Of a stretch of DNA of 64,000 nucleotides, positions 49,594 through 58,579 are shown in pieces. Under the pieces are notes generated by a model. It saw nothing but the letters and a program-made list of their open reading frames with translations. It made no database searches and had not been told where the DNA came from. Within the stretch, counting starts at the first letter, position 1; the number at the start of each line of letters is the position of its first letter. Location: positions 62,001 to 126,000 of the forward strand of contig JACPKR010000053.1 in NCBI GenBank assembly GCA_016186945.1. The letters run 5' to 3'. The translations under genes were made by a program, and so were the position numbers. Source of the DNA: Deltaproteobacteria bacterium (GTDB taxonomy: Bacteria > Bdellovibrionota_B > Oligoflexia > Oligoflexales > Bog-1112).

Positions 49594-51798
49594 TTAGGCC
49601 ACAACGTTTTGGCGGTCCATTTCGAAGTTTTCTTCCTCTGAGGTTTCAGTTTGTTCAGGTGCGAACATGACCTCATTAATATCGAGCAGGTTGATAATCC
49701 CATCGCTGGCCATATTGCGAATCTTATTGAGCACCATACTTTCGACGATCAAGTAGCGCTTCTCATCTACAGCGACGACGGTCTCCAGGTCTTCCAACCA
49801 GCTTTCCGCTAACTCCGCTGGCGCATGAGCGAGGAGCAGCTCTCGGATATGCTCCCTTGTTCCTGCCAGGAAGATCAGCAAGTCCTCCCGCTCAAAGCCC
49901 ATGACCAACTCCAGTAGATGGCCTGCCTTAAGATAGGGAAGCATTTCAATGGTGACCATGCGAAGTTTGATCGTGCGAGCAGTGTCAGGGTTCGTCTCCT
50001 CCAACCTGCGCATGAGCACTCTCTGTTCGTCAAGTTCGGAACGTTCCATCAGGTCAAGTAGAACATCACTTGCGCGGATATGTTGCGTGTCAAACTCGGG
50101 CTTGGACACTACTTTCTTATTCAATGCCTGTGCGACATTAGCAAGGAATTCCTTGGGAATCGCATCAGCACGAGACAATTCACTGAGAAGTTTGGTACGA
50201 CCCGCTCCTTGGAAGGTGTTGAACACCGCTCGTCTCTGCAAAGGTGGCAACTGCGTAAGGACAATACTCTGTACCCTCGGGTTCTCATCGCGGATCAAAG
50301 CGTAAACTTGCCCAGGATCCAGTTTGCCAAGGAACTCAAACTGTTCGATCGTTTTCTGGGTCAGCACACGAATTTCATTTGCCAGAACTTTTGTTTTTAA
50401 TTTAAGAAGAAGCTCTTCCTGTTCCTTCAAGGAGAACGAAAACTCGCTTTTGTTATAAAACTCAACCAGCTCGAATAGGTTTCGTTGCAGCGTGGGGTCA
50501 TCGACAAGTTCATAGACCATCAGCTTTCCAAGTATGTGAAGGAATTTTGCCGTCTCTTCGACGCCATCTTCGTGGAGAAGGCGGCCGAAGGTTTCCCTCG
50601 AAACTTTCGGTGAATTGAGGAAGATCTGAATGAGATGGTCTTTTAGGTCTTCCACACGCATGCGGAGTGTGACATCTATATCAGTTTTGTCCTTCACTCC
50701 AAGTTCCTTTTTAACGCCTTCGTCCTCTTTCTTCCCCGCTCCCAGTGTGTGCATGAGGTAATGGGCGTCGCGATTTGCGGATGCATATTTGAGGATGATG
50801 AAAGCAAGGAGGCCGGTCACTATAATGACAACGAGAATGTACAGAATCCAGCGCGTTCCCTCTCCCTCTGTCCGTTCCTTTTCCTCCTTCAAGGCTTCCC
50901 GTGCTTCCGATGTGGAGATGATCTCCTTTGTCCCCGCAAGTTCTTTGAACATTATCAGCATACGGCGCAGCTTCTCCAATCCGAAAGGATCGTCTGATTC
51001 CGCATGTTCTCTTTCTTTCTTCCTCGCAAATGTTTCGGGGAAGCGCCTGACATCCACTTTGAACGTCACAGGTCTAACAAAATCCAAATGGGCTTTCAGG
51101 ACGTCGAGAATTTGCTCCCTTGCCAACTCGTTGATCCCCTCATCTATAGACAACGAGACTTCTGCTTCATCGACATGAAAATACGTTAGCCCTGTCTTGG
51201 AACGAACGATTTCCAGTGGTGGGTAGACGGAGGCTTCATCGGGGGCAACTGCTCGTCCTTTCACAAGAACGTAAGACAGAATGCAGGCGTCCGGACAGTA
51301 TTCTCGAATCGTACTCTCGACGGCTGTTTCAAGTTGCTGCTCGACATCGCGTTTTACAAGGTTCGCTTCGGAACTGTACTTTCCGATCTGCGGGGTTTCG
51401 ATGTCGTAAAACACAATCTCACTAGGACCGGTCGCTTTGAGGTGAAAACTGACAATCTTCTGCAAACGCTCTCTGTTCTCCCTGGAAATATTCTTGTCGA
51501 TCTGGATTTCTACAGAAAGGTTTGCGACCGAAAACATCGGACCTTCAATTGCTTCCCCTATCCCCTCAAAGCCTAGGTCAAACGTTTCTGGGACGGCCTC
51601 TTGCAGAGTCACCCCCACGGAGATAAGTTGGCAAGCTTCACCACAATGCTTAAGCAGTAACGAATCTACAGTAGTCCTTACTTTTTGCTCTGTATCGTGC
51701 TTGACTTGTTCATAGGTGGAGAAACGCTCAGCGAATGATTGTGTTGATAAAATCATCGCTGAAACGAACGTCAGAAAACTGAAGGACATCCTTGTCAT
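49594..51798 (-). CDS. Membrane protein with two periplasmic repeats and a FliG-like cytosolic domain
   Basis: A 734-residue protein with a signal peptide (residues 1-23). Two related periplasmic repeats follow (about 30-135 and 148-255), each with a CxxxC (HCGEAC, YCPDAC) and a strand-helix ending like the FliF ring-building motif (ANLSVEIQIDKNISRENRER; EAEVSLSIDEGINELAREQI). One membrane segment (316-338, ILYILVVIIVTGLLAFIILK) joins a cytosolic part whose last 330 residues match FliG middle and C-terminal domains (LIRDENPRVQSIVLTQLPPL, NVAQALNKKV, DLMERSELDEQRVLMRRLEE, LLELVMGFEREDLLIFLAGT). In flagella FliF and FliG are separate; here similar parts occupy one protein, with no other flagellar gene nearby. 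A motor-like or scaffold role is inference. Confidence 0.82.
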   Translation of the reverse strand: MTRMSFSFLTFVSAMILSTQSFAERFSTYEQVKHDTEQKVRTTVDSLLLKHCGEACQLISVGVTLQEAVPETFDLGFEGIGEAIEGPMFSVANLSVEIQIDKNISRENRERLQKIVSFHLKATGPSEIVFYDIETPQIGKYSSEANLVKRDVEQQLETAVESTIREYCPDACILSYVLVKGRAVAPDEASVYPPLEIVRSKTGLTYFHVDEAEVSLSIDEGINELAREQILDVLKAHLDFVRPVTFKVDVRRFPETFARKKEREHAESDDPFGLEKLRRMLIMFKELAGTKEIISTSEAREALKEEKERTEGEGTRWILYILVVIIVTGLLAFIILKYASANRDAHYLMHTLGAGKKEDEGVKKELGVKDKTDIDVTLRMRVEDLKDHLIQIFLNSPKVSRETFGRLLHEDGVEETAKFLHILGKLMVYELVDDPTLQRNLFELVEFYNKSEFSFSLKEQEELLLKLKTKVLANEIRVLTQKTIEQFEFLGKLDPGQVYALIRDENPRVQSIVLTQLPPLQRRAVFNTFQGAGRTKLLSELSRADAIPKEFLANVAQALNKKVVSKPEFDTQHIRASDVLLDLMERSELDEQRVLMRRLEETNPDTARTIKLRMVTIEMLPYLKAGHLLELVMGFEREDLLIFLAGTREHIRELLLAHAPAELAESWLEDLETVVAVDEKRYLIVESMVLNKIRNMASDGIINLLDINEVMFAPEQTETSEEENFEMDRQNVVA

Positions 51799-51957
51799 AA
51801 CCGCACATCCGATGCTCAGACGTTACTGTTGAGAGAAGAGAGACGAATCCTCGTCCCTCTCAAGTTCCCTCTCCGCAAGGAGGAGGGATATCTTCTCTTC
51901 CACAATTTCTTATCGGACATGCTAAGCTTATGTTGAGGATGTTAAAGGGGAAAGGTT

Positions 51958-52935
51958 CTAAAGAAGTTTCTTGATAGCTTCTTCCAATGTTTCTTGGTCG
52001 TATCCAAATTGCTTACGGCCATTGATGTAAATCGAGGGAGTTCCGCCCACTCCGATTCGCTCTCCTTCATTTCTTGAAAACTCCACTTTTTCCTTTGTTC
52101 CTACAGAATTTAGGCAGGCTTCAAATTTCTTGAGGTCCAAATTCAACTTCTTGGCAAATTCCGCGGGAGATTCCTTGCTTAGGGAAGCTTGATTTTCAAA
52201 GGCCATGTAGTGGTAATCCCAGAACTTCTTTTGTTCATCCGCGCAGACAGCACCGACAGCAACCTGTTTGGGAACTCCGCTTGGGTTGAGAGGAAAATCC
52301 ATATAGACAAAACGCACGTTCTTTTTGTTTTTTTCAACTACTTTTTTCAATGACTCTGCCGCATGTTTGCAGTGGGGGCAACCGTAATCTGCGAACTCGA
52401 CGATCGTCACCTTCGCCTTCTCGGACCCTTTCGAAGGGTAAGCGTCCGTCGTTATGGAAACCTGTGGGGCGATCGGCTCAGTAACTGCAAGTTGAAAGGT
52501 GCCTTTGCCCTTGATCGACTTCAACACAAGTTGCTGGGCGTCTTCCTGTTCCTGCATTTGGAGGAAATTAACAATCTCACCTTTAATAGAGTCGAAAGAT
52601 CTGCCACCCACGCGACTCTTATTCGCATCGTACCATGTTTGAGCATCCTTTTCGTTTACGGTTTTTCCCTTGAAAAGCTGTTGCTCCAATTCCTCAGGCT
52701 TCTTCCCTTTCTTCTGTGCTTCCTCCTTTACATAAAGCTCGAGAAGGAATGAATCGACTAAGCGTGTGACCGTGTCGTAACGTTGACGATCCAGCTCAAA
52801 CATAGACTGCCTGAGAGCGGGGGGGAGATCACTCTCCCGATACGATTTTCCCTCGAATCGGAAAAGTTCCTCATTGTTTGCTTTTGATGATGCAGCGAGA
52901 AAAAACGAGAACACAAAAAATAGACTACGTTTCAT
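51958..52935 (-). CDS. Exported DsbA-like thioredoxin-fold protein with N-terminal SurA-like region
   Basis: A 325-residue periplasmic protein (signal MKRSLFFVFSFFLAASSKA). Residues 25-150 resemble the helical N-terminal part of SurA/PpiC-like chaperones (LVDSFLLELYVKEEAQKKGK). The rest is a DsbA-like thioredoxin domain with active site CPHC (EFADYGCPHCKHAAESLKKV) and the cis-Pro loop GVGGTPSIYINGRK. A thiol oxidase or isomerase for exported Cys-rich proteins is likely. The extra N-terminal region is shared with other thioredoxin-fold proteins of the group (DSBA_3/thioredoxin_4). Its start is ATG 52935. Confidence 0.9.
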   Translation of the reverse strand: MKRSLFFVFSFFLAASSKANNEELFRFEGKSYRESDLPPALRQSMFELDRQRYDTVTRLVDSFLLELYVKEEAQKKGKKPEELEQQLFKGKTVNEKDAQTWYDANKSRVGGRSFDSIKGEIVNFLQMQEQEDAQQLVLKSIKGKGTFQLAVTEPIAPQVSITTDAYPSKGSEKAKVTIVEFADYGCPHCKHAAESLKKVVEKNKKNVRFVYMDFPLNPSGVPKQVAVGAVCADEQKKFWDYHYMAFENQASLSKESPAEFAKKLNLDLKKFEACLNSVGTKEKVEFSRNEGERIGVGGTPSIYINGRKQFGYDQETLEEAIKKLL

Positions 52936-52995
52936 ACTGATCCTCTATGCTGAAAATTAGGGAACTTACTAAAACGGGCAAGTTAGAGTATCGGC

Positions 52996-53955
52996 TCAGG
53001 GGCTGAGTGTCAAGATAGGGTTGAGCGCTTCAAGTTCCTTGCGTGAAAAACTCTGTTTTTCGAAAGAGACGCTTCCAAACACCTCGTGGAGGATTTTCCA
53101 AGTATCGTTCTCTTTGCGCCAGTAAAGGATTTTACGCCCACGGCTGCGGAAACGCTTATCACCTTGAAAGTCCTGATTCATAAACACAACAGCATATTTA
53201 GGATGCGTGATGGTCCGTATTGCGGTCATTTCCAGATTCATATTTTTGTAGGAGTGGAATACTGATGTTTTGTACGCACGGTAGGCTTCTTTATTGCGTC
53301 CGTTGCTGGCAAAGTCTGGGGAGTATGCTTCCATGTAGCCTGCCAGATCACGCGTGGACCAATCCGCAATCCACTTTTCCGCCAGTTTATGGACAGTCTG
53401 CCTGTCTTCCTGACGGTTGACCGCTGTAGAGTCGTTGGTGATAACGACGATTCCCTGGTAAGGGCTGAGCCAGGATTTCAATTTTATGATTTCCGAATTG
53501 AAGAAGGCAACACAACCTTCCGTGACGTTTTCCTCCGCCATGCGCTGATCGTTACCTGCACCATGTATCCATATCCCGTGACCTGTTTTTTTCTCGAACT
53601 GGTCGAAGGGGTTAGGAAAGTTGAGTGGGATGGCTACAGTCCCATATTTTTCGCGTCGCAATTTTTCTTCCGGGATATGGGGAAGTGTGAAGTAGATTCC
53701 CTCGGGTGTCCTGTTGTCACCCTCACGTACTTTGTCACCTTTCTCTTTACCAATGGCGATTCTGAAATCCTTCAATAACAGCGGGTTTTCTGTAACGGGA
53801 GGGAGCGTTTGCAGGGAAGCTTCCAGCTTTACCTTATCAACAAGGAGCCAGATAAAATCTCCATCCGGCTCGGAGCTAGCGGTCTTAGCAACGGTGCTGG
53901 TTAATGCAAAGGCCCAAAAGCCGAAGAATACGCGCATCCACCCTTGCGTAATCAT
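52996..53955 (-). CDS. L,D-transpeptidase (YkuD) with C-terminal NTF2-like domain
   Basis: A 319-residue exported protein. The ATG 53955 overlaps the upstream stop (ATGA) with GGAGAG 3-4 bases ahead and starts the signal MITQGWMRVFFGFWAFALTS. The YkuD domain (about 35-175) has the HGIWIHG motif (His131) and the nucleophile motif VTEGCVAFFNSEI (Cys148, usual SxGC). Residues 190-300 form an NTF2/SnoaL-like domain (WIADWSTRDLAGYMEAYSPD, WRKENDTWKILHEVFG). Enzymes of this kind make 3-3 peptidoglycan crosslinks or attach proteins to the wall. YkuD plus NTF2-like is known in proteobacterial proteins. Confidence 0.92.
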   Translation of the reverse strand: MITQGWMRVFFGFWAFALTSTVAKTASSEPDGDFIWLLVDKVKLEASLQTLPPVTENPLLLKDFRIAIGKEKGDKVREGDNRTPEGIYFTLPHIPEEKLRREKYGTVAIPLNFPNPFDQFEKKTGHGIWIHGAGNDQRMAEENVTEGCVAFFNSEIIKLKSWLSPYQGIVVITNDSTAVNRQEDRQTVHKLAEKWIADWSTRDLAGYMEAYSPDFASNGRNKEAYRAYKTSVFHSYKNMNLEMTAIRTITHPKYAVVFMNQDFQGDKRFRSRGRKILYWRKENDTWKILHEVFGSVSFEKQSFSRKELEALNPILTLSP

Positions 53956-55001
53956 GAACTCTCCTCTTCTGCTTTCCATAGAACATCTCTGTAAGGTTCC
54001 AATGAATTCAGAAGTTCCCCAAGGTCTTTGGGCAGAGGAGCTTTGAATTCCATGTCTTCCAGGGTTCGCGGGTGACGAAAACCAAGACTTTTTGCATGAA
54101 GCATCTGCCTCGGCAAATTCGACACTTGCTTGCGAAGTTCAGGAGCAAAGTGTAACGGAAATTCGTGGTAGCGATTGTAAAGTTGATCCCCTAGAACAGG
54201 ACATTTTAAATCCTGACTATGCACTCGAATCTGGTGGGTCCGACCCGTCTGTAAACTTATACTCGCCAGCGTTAAGCGGTTGCCGTAAGTTTTTTTCTTG
54301 GTAAACGTACTCACTGCACGACGAAACTTCGAAGGCGCCTTCTCGATCGGCCTGCCGAACTTAGCCTCATAAGCTTCGGCTGTCAGAGATGCAAAGCGTT
54401 GCCGATGCAAAGGATCTCTAAACAGATAACTTTCATAGATGATTCTTGCGGCTTTCAGATAACCGTCCAACAATGCTAGGTACTCTCTCTTGATTTGTCG
54501 GGACGCAAATTGTTTAGCAAGTTTTAATTGTGTGCTCTCATTTTTAGCATAAACCATAACGCCTGTTGTGTCTTTATCCAAGCGATGAACGAGTCCAGGT
54601 CGGAAGCCAAGATCTTTCGACGCTTCCTTCCCCAGTTTATGAAGGATGCCCTCCACCAGTGTAGTCTGACGTTTACCTGCCCCGGGGTGGACTGAAACAC
54701 CGGCAGGTTTGTCCACAACGATGAGGTCTTCATCTTCGAATAAAATTGATAGATCCAAAGGTGACGGTTTCAAAACCAAGGAATCTGCTTCATCTTCCCA
54801 AACGACTTCCACCGAGTCTCCTGTTCGTAGAAGGTGGCTCCGCTTTACCGCGATTCCGTTGACGAGAATCTTACCTCGTTCTACGAGCCTCTGGATTTTT
54901 GCCCTGCTAGCATCGGGAAGATGGAGAGCGAGCCAGATATCCACTCGTACGGGAGCAGCGTCTTCAAAGTTCAGGCTTATGTGTTGTCCGGAGAAAGGCA
55001 T
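53952..55001 (-). CDS. rluD: RluA-family 23S rRNA/tRNA pseudouridine synthase (RluD-like)
   Basis: A 349-residue enzyme that isomerises uridine to pseudouridine in RNA. It has an N-terminal S4 RNA-binding domain (LPDASRAKIQRLVERGKILV) and the catalytic domain with LIVVDKPAGVSVHPGAG and GLVHRLDKDTTGVMVYAK (HRLDxxTSG with T in place of S, Asp is the nucleophile). Later motifs SLQTGRTHQIRVH and GDQLYN are present. ATG 55001 has AGGGGA 7 bases upstream; an in-frame start at 55064 would overlap the divergent gene. The symbol reflects the subfamily that has an S4 domain; the target uridines are not certain. Confidence 0.9.
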   Translation of the reverse strand: MPFSGQHISLNFEDAAPVRVDIWLALHLPDASRAKIQRLVERGKILVNGIAVKRSHLLRTGDSVEVVWEDEADSLVLKPSPLDLSILFEDEDLIVVDKPAGVSVHPGAGKRQTTLVEGILHKLGKEASKDLGFRPGLVHRLDKDTTGVMVYAKNESTQLKLAKQFASRQIKREYLALLDGYLKAARIIYESYLFRDPLHRQRFASLTAEAYEAKFGRPIEKAPSKFRRAVSTFTKKKTYGNRLTLASISLQTGRTHQIRVHSQDLKCPVLGDQLYNRYHEFPLHFAPELRKQVSNLPRQMLHAKSLGFRHPRTLEDMEFKAPLPKDLGELLNSLEPYRDVLWKAEEESS

Positions 55002-55062
55002 GGAAAAGTCCCCTATTTTTCGTATATTCGAGCAAGAATGGTGAGCAACACAGGAGGTTCCC

Positions 55063-55548
55063 ATGCGCCCTTTCCTACTGATACTCTCTTTTCTCTTTGT
55101 GCCGCTAACTTACGCACTTTCTCGCCAGGAGGCGAGCATCATTAGCACCATGCTGGCAACGAATCGCGCACTTTGGGCGGCCGCCCGCGAGTTACCAGTC
55201 AACGCCCCCCTTCGACAATCGGCGGATATCTTCGAACATTTATGCCAACAAACTCAAGGTCTTAGTCCGCAAGCGACTCGCTTGACCCAGGAGTTAAGAA
55301 GGATCGCACGTTCACATTCGCAAGGTGAGAAGGCGACCGACATTTTCAGAACCGTCCGACGAGTTCTTTCCCAGCGGCTCGATCATGGCAAGGAACCGGA
55401 GAAAGTAGCAGCCAGCGAAATCGCATCAGCCTATAAGAAGATGGAGACCGATAGCCTTTCCTTTTTAGCGAACATAGCCTCGGAGGATAAAGGCTTAGCC
55501 AGTTTTCTGGAAACACGCCTGCGAGCAGCCCTGTCACGCGAAAATTAA
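55063..55548 (+). CDS. Exported helical protein of unknown function
   Basis: A 161-residue unknown with a signal peptide (MRPFLLILSFLFVPLTYALS). The mature protein is almost wholly helical (ASIISTMLATNRALWAAARE; ATRLTQELRRIARSHSQG) and has one Cys. GGAGG lies 6 bases before ATG 55063, a strong site. The next gene (TTG 55558) begins nine bases after its stop with its own AAGGAG, so the two form an operon and may act together in the envelope. Confidence 0.72.
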   Translation: MRPFLLILSFLFVPLTYALSRQEASIISTMLATNRALWAAARELPVNAPLRQSADIFEHLCQQTQGLSPQATRLTQELRRIARSHSQGEKATDIFRTVRRVLSQRLDHGKEPEKVAASEIASAYKKMETDSLSFLANIASEDKGLASFLETRLRAALSREN

Positions 55549-55557
55549 GGAGTTTCC

Positions 55558-56190
55558 TTGCGAAAATATATCCTGGGCCTAGTTCTGGTCATCACTCTTT
55601 GCAGTCTTGTCGCCTATTATTTTAGGGGGCCAAGCCTTCAATACGACTTCTATTCAAGCCTCGACAAGGAAATTTCCGACGGTGATTATCATACGGTCCT
55701 GGCGATCCACAGGGACTGTTTCGACGAGTCCAGGAAAAAAAACCTGGTCCGCTATTTCCAGAAATATGGTGGTGATGACCTCGCCACGGCCCAGGTTCGC
55801 TCCGAGTCTTTTCAAGCTAACTACAGCAAGGAGCAGCTCAAGTCCTTTCGCAATACCGTAAACGTATACGTAGTCAGGGAAAAGCAGGACATCATCGGCC
55901 TCTTCAACTGCCGGGAAGAAACCGAGCTGACAAACCACTCCATGATGGTCTTCAACGTCTGCCTGAAACCTAGTAAGAGACGTAAGGGACTAGGCCCCCT
56001 TATGATGAAAGAAGCGATAGAAAAATGTCCCCAACCAGGGCAGGATTTTACCCTTCTTGTTTATAAAGATGACACCTATGTGGTCGACTTTTACAAGAAA
56101 CTAAACTTCGAGATCATCTCCGACCTCAAAGAGTGGGACGACCAGTTCCCGTATTTCAACAAGTATCTTATGATATACAGAGGCCCGTAA
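55558..56190 (+). CDS. Membrane-anchored GNAT-family acetyltransferase
   Basis: A 210-residue protein. The N-terminus is a single membrane segment (ILGLVLVITLCSLVAYYF), then a GNAT fold: YHTVLAIHRDCFDESRKK at the start, the acetyl-CoA pyrophosphate motif VCLKPSKRRKGLGPLMMKEA (RRKGLG), and FTLLVYKDDTYVVDFYKKLN at the end. GNAT enzymes acetylate amines with acetyl-CoA. An exported orientation would need acetyl-CoA outside the cytosol; a reversed orientation is possible, since the flanking charges are KY before and RGP after. The start is TTG 55558 with AAGGAG upstream. The TAA stop is the first TAA of repeat A copy 6. Confidence 0.82.
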   Translation: MRKYILGLVLVITLCSLVAYYFRGPSLQYDFYSSLDKEISDGDYHTVLAIHRDCFDESRKKNLVRYFQKYGGDDLATAQVRSESFQANYSKEQLKSFRNTVNVYVVREKQDIIGLFNCREETELTNHSMMVFNVCLKPSKRRKGLGPLMMKEAIEKCPQPGQDFTLLVYKDDTYVVDFYKKLNFEIISDLKEWDDQFPYFNKYLMIYRGP

Positions 56191-56330
56191 TGCGTAAGCC
56201 ACCTGGGGCAAGGAGGTGGTTTGGAGGAAACTGCGCAGCTGGTTCCTCCAAGAAATCCGGGGGAGGCGACGCTTCACTCGCCCCCCCAAACCCCCCTCTC
56301 CCTATTTGCCCCAAGTGGCTTACCCATTAC
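56187..56330 (+). repeat. Repeat A, copy 6 (full length, 144 bp)
   Basis: The terminal inverted repeats GTAATGCGTAAGCCACCTGG (left) and the complement of CCAAGTGGCTTACCCATTAC (right) match with two mismatches and extend to GGGGCAA/TTGCCCC. It has the core hairpin, then the G-rich/C-rich hairpin. The left TAA is the stop codon of the GNAT gene. No flanking duplication is obvious. Confidence 0.92.
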
Positions 56331-56461
56331 CCTAACTTGCTAAAATTGCTTCCCCTTTCATAAAAGATTTGCTATGAACGTCGGGATCCTGTTAGATCGC
56401 CGGGACTTAGGTCCTGGAATTCCTTTTTTTTAAACCTCCAATAAATTTGAGTGGTGAGAAA

Positions 56462-57160
56462 ATGAAAACAAAGCCAATCATTTGTCTACTTGATGAAGAT
56501 GCTGAAGTTAAACAAGGATGGGAGCTTGCACTCGGGCCTGATGCGCAACTCTGTTATTTCCCGGACCATCTGGAACTTTTCAACACAGCCGCCAGTCAGA
56601 AGGATCTCATTTCTTCCTTTTCCTGCATTATTGTCGGGCGTTACTTTAAACACATCAATCTTGATACCGTCTCCAGCAATGTGACTGAGATGCTAAAAGA
56701 GCATGGCGCCGGTCCGATATTTCTCAACTGGCAAGGTTACGTTACAAAGGAAGAAGTGAACAGCAAGTTCGACGGCAAGTTGTTCCATCGTTACGGAGTC
56801 AAATGGCAGACCCTGCGGTTACGGATTCAGAAGTTCGAAAAGACTCTAAAACCAGCAATCGTCCCTGAATTAAAGAGAGAAAATTTCCCCGTCACCTTCT
56901 CAAAACCTGCCAGCAGTATTTCACGACCCGACCGTTGTTTGCACATTCTTAAGACCATGGCTCATAACGCCCAAGGGCCGCATAAGGAAAAGATTGAATT
57001 CTACGCAAAAAAAGATCCGAAAACCGGAGTGAAACTCCTGGAAGCCATCTATGATCGTCTTCTTACCGATCGCGAACGTCCAGAAGACTGTCCAAGCCGC
57101 TACATCAACACTTCGCCCATTATAGCGAAACGCATACTTCAGAATGCACTCTACGGTTGA
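56462..57160 (+). CDS. Response-regulator-like protein with unusual receiver domain
   Basis: A 232-residue protein. Residues 1-120 look like a receiver-fold domain (PIICLLDEDAEVKQGWELAL; SCIIVGRYFKHINLDTVSSN), with DED near the N-terminus. The central phospho-acceptor Asp is not obvious (IIVGRYF where IIxDxxMP is normal), and the TxxxxK end is not clear. The C-terminal half is basic and helical, perhaps RNA- or DNA-binding (LLTDRERPEDCPSRYINTSP). It may be a phosphorylation-independent pseudo-receiver. ATG 56462 has GGTGAG just upstream. Its 3' end overlaps folA by ten bases, tail to tail. Confidence 0.6.
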   Translation: MKTKPIICLLDEDAEVKQGWELALGPDAQLCYFPDHLELFNTAASQKDLISSFSCIIVGRYFKHINLDTVSSNVTEMLKEHGAGPIFLNWQGYVTKEEVNSKFDGKLFHRYGVKWQTLRLRIQKFEKTLKPAIVPELKRENFPVTFSKPASSISRPDRCLHILKTMAHNAQGPHKEKIEFYAKKDPKTGVKLLEAIYDRLLTDRERPEDCPSRYINTSPIIAKRILQNALYG

Positions 57161-57648
57161 GACTTCCTTTCCCAAACTTCAAATTGCCAGGCAAGTTCTT
57201 GCCCTTCATCGGGGTGGTAGACCGACTGAGTTCGTTCCCACCCCTCCCATGACATTTCGGGAAAATAGGTATCAGCAGGCCCGTCGTAAAAAACCTTGCT
57301 GAGGTACATCTTGCTGCAATACGGGAGGCATGTTTCATAAACCTTGCCGCCTCCTGCTACAAAAAGCTCGCTCTCTTCTTGTTCCCGCGCTAAAGAAATG
57401 GCCTCTTCCCATGTTCCCACGACTTTACAATCGGGTGCTGCAAAGTCAGCGTTCCGACTGAGGACAAACATCTTCCTTCCTGGCAGGGCTTTTCCGATCG
57501 CCTCATACGTGGTCCGACCCACAAGAAGGCAATGGCCCATCGTCAGTTTTTTGAAATTTCGCAAGTCCGACGGCAAATGCCAAGGCAACGAGCCTTCTCG
57601 TCCGATCTCCCCCTTCAATCCAACGGCGGCGATGATCGAAATCTTCAA
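57151..57648 (-). CDS. folA: Dihydrofolate reductase
   Basis: Reduces dihydrofolate to tetrahydrofolate with NADPH. The 165 residues match FolA: ISIIAAVGLKGEIGREGSLPW (the Met20-loop region), HLPSDLRNFKKLTMGHCLLV with the catalytic acid Asp, GRTTYEAIGKALPGRKMFVL, and ELFVAGGGKVYETCLPYCSK for NADPH binding. It lies eight bases after thyA, and AGGAGG before its ATG is in that gap. ThyA makes dihydrofolate, so the operon recycles its cofactor. Confidence 0.96.
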   Translation of the reverse strand: MKISIIAAVGLKGEIGREGSLPWHLPSDLRNFKKLTMGHCLLVGRTTYEAIGKALPGRKMFVLSRNADFAAPDCKVVGTWEEAISLAREQEESELFVAGGGKVYETCLPYCSKMYLSKVFYDGPADTYFPEMSWEGWERTQSVYHPDEGQELAWQFEVWERKSQP

Positions 57649-57656
57649 ATTTCCTC

Positions 57657-58451
57657 CTAAACTGCTACAGGTGCTTTAATATGAGGGTGCGGGTCATAAT
57701 TCTCGAAATGAAAATCTTCAGTTCGGTATGAGAACAAGTCGTCTGGTCTTCGCAAGATCTTCAGAGTCGGCAAAGCCCTCGGCTCGCGCGCAAGCTGTAA
57801 ATCGACTTGATCCCTGTGATTAGCATACAAATGAACGTCTCCCCCCGTCCATACGAAGGTTCCCACATCCAAATCACACTGCTGTGCAATCATATGCGTA
57901 AGAAGAGCATAAGACGCAATGTTGAACCCAACACCGATAAACAAGTCGCATGAGCGCTGATAAAGCTGGCAGGAAAGCTGCCCATTGGCGACATAGAACT
58001 GAAAAAGACAGTGACATGGCGGCAAGGCCATTTTAGGTAAGTCTGACGGGTTCCAAGCGGATACAATGTGGCGTCGAGAGTTTGGATTCTCCCGTATGGA
58101 TGTCACCACGTTAGCGATCTGATCAATCATGCCTCCGTCAGGGGTGGGCCATGAGCGCCACTGATAACCGTAGATCGGGCCAAGATCGCCGTTTTTGTCC
58201 GCCCATGGGTCCCAGATATGGCAGCCGTGTTCTTGCAACCAACGCACATTCGTGCCGCCCCGCAGAAACCACAGCAGTTCGACAAGCACCGAGCGGACGT
58301 GGATTTTCTTCGTCGTCAGTAGAGGAAAGCCTCTCTGCAAATCGAAATGCATCTGCCTTCCGAACACGCTCAAAGTGCCCGTTCCCGTGCGATCCTCACG
58401 ATAGACGCCATTGTTTTTAACTTCTTTCATTAGTTCAAGATATTGCTGCAT
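57657..58451 (-). CDS. thyA: Thymidylate synthase
   Basis: Methylates dUMP to dTMP with methylene-tetrahydrofolate. The 264-residue protein is of standard ThyA length. The motifs are [29 protein letters not shown] (phosphate Arg), the nucleophile [12 protein letters not shown], and [30 protein letters not shown] ends the protein as in E. coli. It is the first gene of a thyA-folA operon, divergent from tRNA-Arg. Confidence 0.97.
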   Translation of the reverse strand: MQQYLELMKEVKNNGVYREDRTGTGTLSVFGRQMHFDLQRGFPLLTTKKIHVRSVLVELLWFLRGGTNVRWLQEHGCHIWDPWADKNGDLGPIYGYQWRSWPTPDGGMIDQIANVVTSIRENPNSRRHIVSAWNPSDLPKMALPPCHCLFQFYVANGQLSCQLYQRSCDLFIGVGFNIASYALLTHMIAQQCDLDVGTFVWTGGDVHLYANHRDQVDLQLAREPRALPTLKILRRPDDLFSYRTEDFHFENYDPHPHIKAPVAV

Positions 58452-58496
58452 GACCGCTCCCTATGATATACCAATTGTCTTCTACTTATACCTTCC

Positions 58497-58572
58497 GGTC
58501 CCATCGATTAAGAGGATAAATCACTCGTTTCCTAAATGAGAGCTCCAGGTTCAATCCCTGGTGGGACCGCCA
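58497..58572 (+). tRNA. tRNA-Arg (anticodon CCU)
   Basis: Acceptor GGTCCCA pairs with TGGGACC. D-stem GATT/AATC, anticodon stem CTCGT/ATGAG with loop TTCCTAA (anticodon CCT), T-arm CCAGG-TTCAATC-CCTGG. The discriminator G and the CCA end are encoded. Repeat A copy 7 begins seven bases later. Genes for this tRNA are common integration sites, but no integrase is seen here. Confidence 0.95.
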
Positions 58573-58579
58573 CCAAAAT

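Noticed and set aside
49594-51798. Flagellar gene cluster
   Set aside because: Only the FliG-like domain is present; no fliF, fliM, fliN, motAB or export genes occur in the window.
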